From the NCBI GenBank assembly GCA_032622095.1, contig CP136069.1, positions 38,354,194-38,418,193 of the forward strand: a stretch of DNA of 64,000 nt, written 5' to 3'. The notes beneath the pieces are model-generated. The model saw only the letters and a list, made by a program, of their open reading frames with translations, did no database searches and had not been told where the DNA came from. The DNA is from Siphonodentalium dalli (Eukaryota; Mollusca; Scaphopoda; Gadilida; Siphonodentaliidae). Below, one piece after another: positions 62,026 through 64,000 of this stretch. The number at the start of each line of letters is the position of its first letter. Position 1 is the first letter of the stretch. The position numbers and the translations under genes are program-made.

Positions 62026-62799
62026 GTAAGTAAATTATGTTTAATAATTTAGATGGAACATTCTGGGTTAGAGCTAGCTTCGTCATCGCTGGTCGGCCTA
62101 TATATCGGCATAATGTGTCATCCACCTCACCAACTTAGCCGCATGAGGTTCATCAATGTTACAACACGAAATCCATATTTCGGAATTTAGTGACTCTGAA
62201 GCAAATTTTACATTATTTTGACTGGGATGATGGGGAAATTCCCAAATAATTTGAAAGAACGTTTGATTCATCCCTAACTTTTACCCAAAATAAAATAAAC
62301 ACTTTGAAACGTCATGCCGGACACAACATTGGTTCGAAATTTAAGAGCAAATATAGGATGAAATTGTTCTGATAGTTTGCTTTGTAACGAACATCTAAAA
62401 AAAATCCTGTGGCAGCCATTATTGCCTGTAAAAATCTCATAACAATAAGCCCATGCGTGTTCCTATGGCACCAGACGAATAACACGGCGTCAGCGAACTC
62501 ACCTTTATGGACGGTGTAAACTGTTGTGTAAAGGGACCCAAAGGCACTCGAAGTGAGTGAGTGTGCAAAATATAAATAAAAGTCTGTAAAAACGTCACTA
62601 TTATGAAGGACACGAATAAATAAACAAATTTTGTTCTTATATAAATTATAAAATGTTATCCAATAATTAACTTTCGCGTGTTGAAATCATTGTAAGGTAA
62701 ACAAAACTGTTACAGTGATTTGTCAACATGCTAATCGCGTAGGAAGTTCAAATATTTTATTCCAAATATTATTTTGAGAATATGCTTCAATGCTTAGAC

Positions 62800-63052
62800 A
62801 AGCCTTGAAATAGTGTGTCTGTCATTTGCAGAATGAGGTCCCCAGGGGGTGAATTTAGTGATGCTACCCCGCATAGCGGACTAGCATCACCAAATTCACC
62901 CTCTGGGGATCTAATTCTGCTTACACCTGAGCAGAATGAGGTTCCCAGAGGGTGAATTTGGTGATGCTAGCCCGCTATGCGGGGTAGCATCACTAAATTC
63001 ACCCTCTGGGGACCTCATTCTGCAAACGACAGACACACTATGTCAAGGCTTG
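62800..63052. mobile_element. Nested palindromic MITE, unit 4
   Basis: Same element with TGCTTAGAC at 62791-62799 and 63053-63061. The membrane-like small ORF follows at 63040-63255. Confidence 0.88.
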
Positions 63053-63371
63053 TGCTTAGACCTTTTACAATTTTTCATTGCTTGATGACAGTTGTTTTAC
63101 AAACATTTATAATATTTATTTTATTTTTACGTGAACCCACTGCAAATGTATTATGTCCCTTTAAAGAAGATCCGTATGATTTGACTCCATATCCTGAATG
63201 TGTGTCTGTTCGAGACAGTCCAATCGTACACCTCTATACTGACCGTTTCAGATAAGTTTTCATAATTCTCATAACTCTCATATCGTTATTACATTCCCCA
63301 ATCTGCCAGAAACTGAATTCACATCCACATTTTTAAAAGCCATCCTATACCGTGCGGTGTGACTAAACACC

Positions 63372-63885
63372 GCCCGGACCAGCCCGGACCAGCCCGGACC
63401 GCCCCTGTGGAGTATAGGGGTGATTTTAGTGGCAATATATGTGCAGGTGTGTCATGGAAACCCACACACGCACGGGCAGGGGTCGCGATCACACAGAAGT
63501 GTCGCTATAAACCCTCAGAATATGTTCGCCGCGAATGAAGCTAACAACCCGGACCGCCCCTGTTGCGTCTATGGGTGATTTTAATGTCCATATATGTGCG
63601 CGGGTGTCAATGAAACCCACATACGCACGGAGTGTGGTCACGGCCAAACAAAAGTGCCGATATTAACCCCTAAACTTGCCGTGTAGTGGCGTGCCTCTTT
63701 CTCATTGTGTGTTAATTGACATCGTGGACACCCTGGTGCACCGTTCTCCTATGGAATCCAGCGCCTTAATTTATTAGCTTCCTGTACCATCCCTGGTCAA
63801 GTGGTCCATCTAATCTGCTATGATGCTGGTGTCCCTGCTGAATTGATATGATGCTGGTGTCCCTGCTGAATTGCTATGATGCTGG
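63372..63885. repeat. Local tandem duplications, unit 4
   Basis: The same 10-bp, 155-bp and 28-bp repeats; the last complete features before the window end. Confidence 0.88.
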
Positions 63886-64000
63886 AAGGCAAACTGATGC
63901 CGTTACGACACAATACCGATATGTTTTCCAATGTTGTCATTTTCTCGTTGTTTGGCTAATTTGGGAAAAATCCGTGCCTGTATATGAAACAACAAGAGCA

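Larger units (their letters stand above)
53477..64000. repeat. Tandem array unit 4, partial
   Basis: Fourth unit, cut by the window end at the equivalent of unit-1 position 10579. Its most visible difference is a loss of about 52 bp in the paired AT tracts of module B (58361-58384, compared with 4887-4961 in unit 1). The rest is collinear with the other copies. Confidence 0.97.

Overview
This is eukaryotic, intron-rich-style, gene-poor nuclear DNA, most likely from an invertebrate and possibly a marine spiralian. The reasons are the A+T-rich but CpG-containing composition, long (CT)n, (AT)n, (CAA)n and poly-G/C tracts, degraded CR1/L2-like LINE pieces, fold-back MITE-like elements, AGGTCA-rich repeats, and no open frame above about 150 codons. 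The taxon call is an inference from repeat style, not from a diagnostic gene.

The dominant fact is that the whole window is a head-to-tail tandem array of one unit of about 17.8 kb. With the phase set by the first base, the units are 1-17816, 17817-35638, 35639-53476 and 53477-64000 (the last cut by the window end). The copies look about 99.9% identical by eye. They differ by a small number of clean, copy-specific substitutions and by length changes in simple repeats. The phase is arbitrary; the real array edges lie outside the window.

Layout of one unit, in unit-1 coordinates: unassigned A+T-rich DNA; a near-perfect 158-bp hairpin (667-824); a 4.4-kb composite repeat island (1131-5527) bracketed by an exact 10-bp direct repeat and built of three modules that share head and tail motifs; a (CAA)n tract; a broken LINE reverse-transcriptase piece on the minus strand (6385-7085); an imperfect fold-back element (7343-7606); two overlapping small ORFs followed by a possible 30-nt micro-exon (8285-8604); a nested palindromic MITE with a 9-bp target-site duplication (9370-9640); a short membrane-like ORF; local tandem duplications (9951-10464); a minus-strand ORF with a strong hydrophobic segment (11217-11483); a (CT)n block; a candidate exon (13522-13645); a promoter-like stretch; the 3' end of a LINE on the plus strand (14176-14640); a possible terminal exon with polyA signal (16115-16300); and a third long hairpin (16653-16818).

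No conventional functional gene is recognised, so there is no pathway to reconstruct. The most interesting possibility is that the array is a very long-period satellite carrying four long inverted repeats per unit, which if transcribed could form double-stranded RNA. That is a hypothesis. Several splice-site-flanked segments could belong to a repeated non-coding or small-protein transcript. Copy-specific substitutions argue against one sequence simply being pasted four times, but an assembly effect is not excluded from sequence alone.
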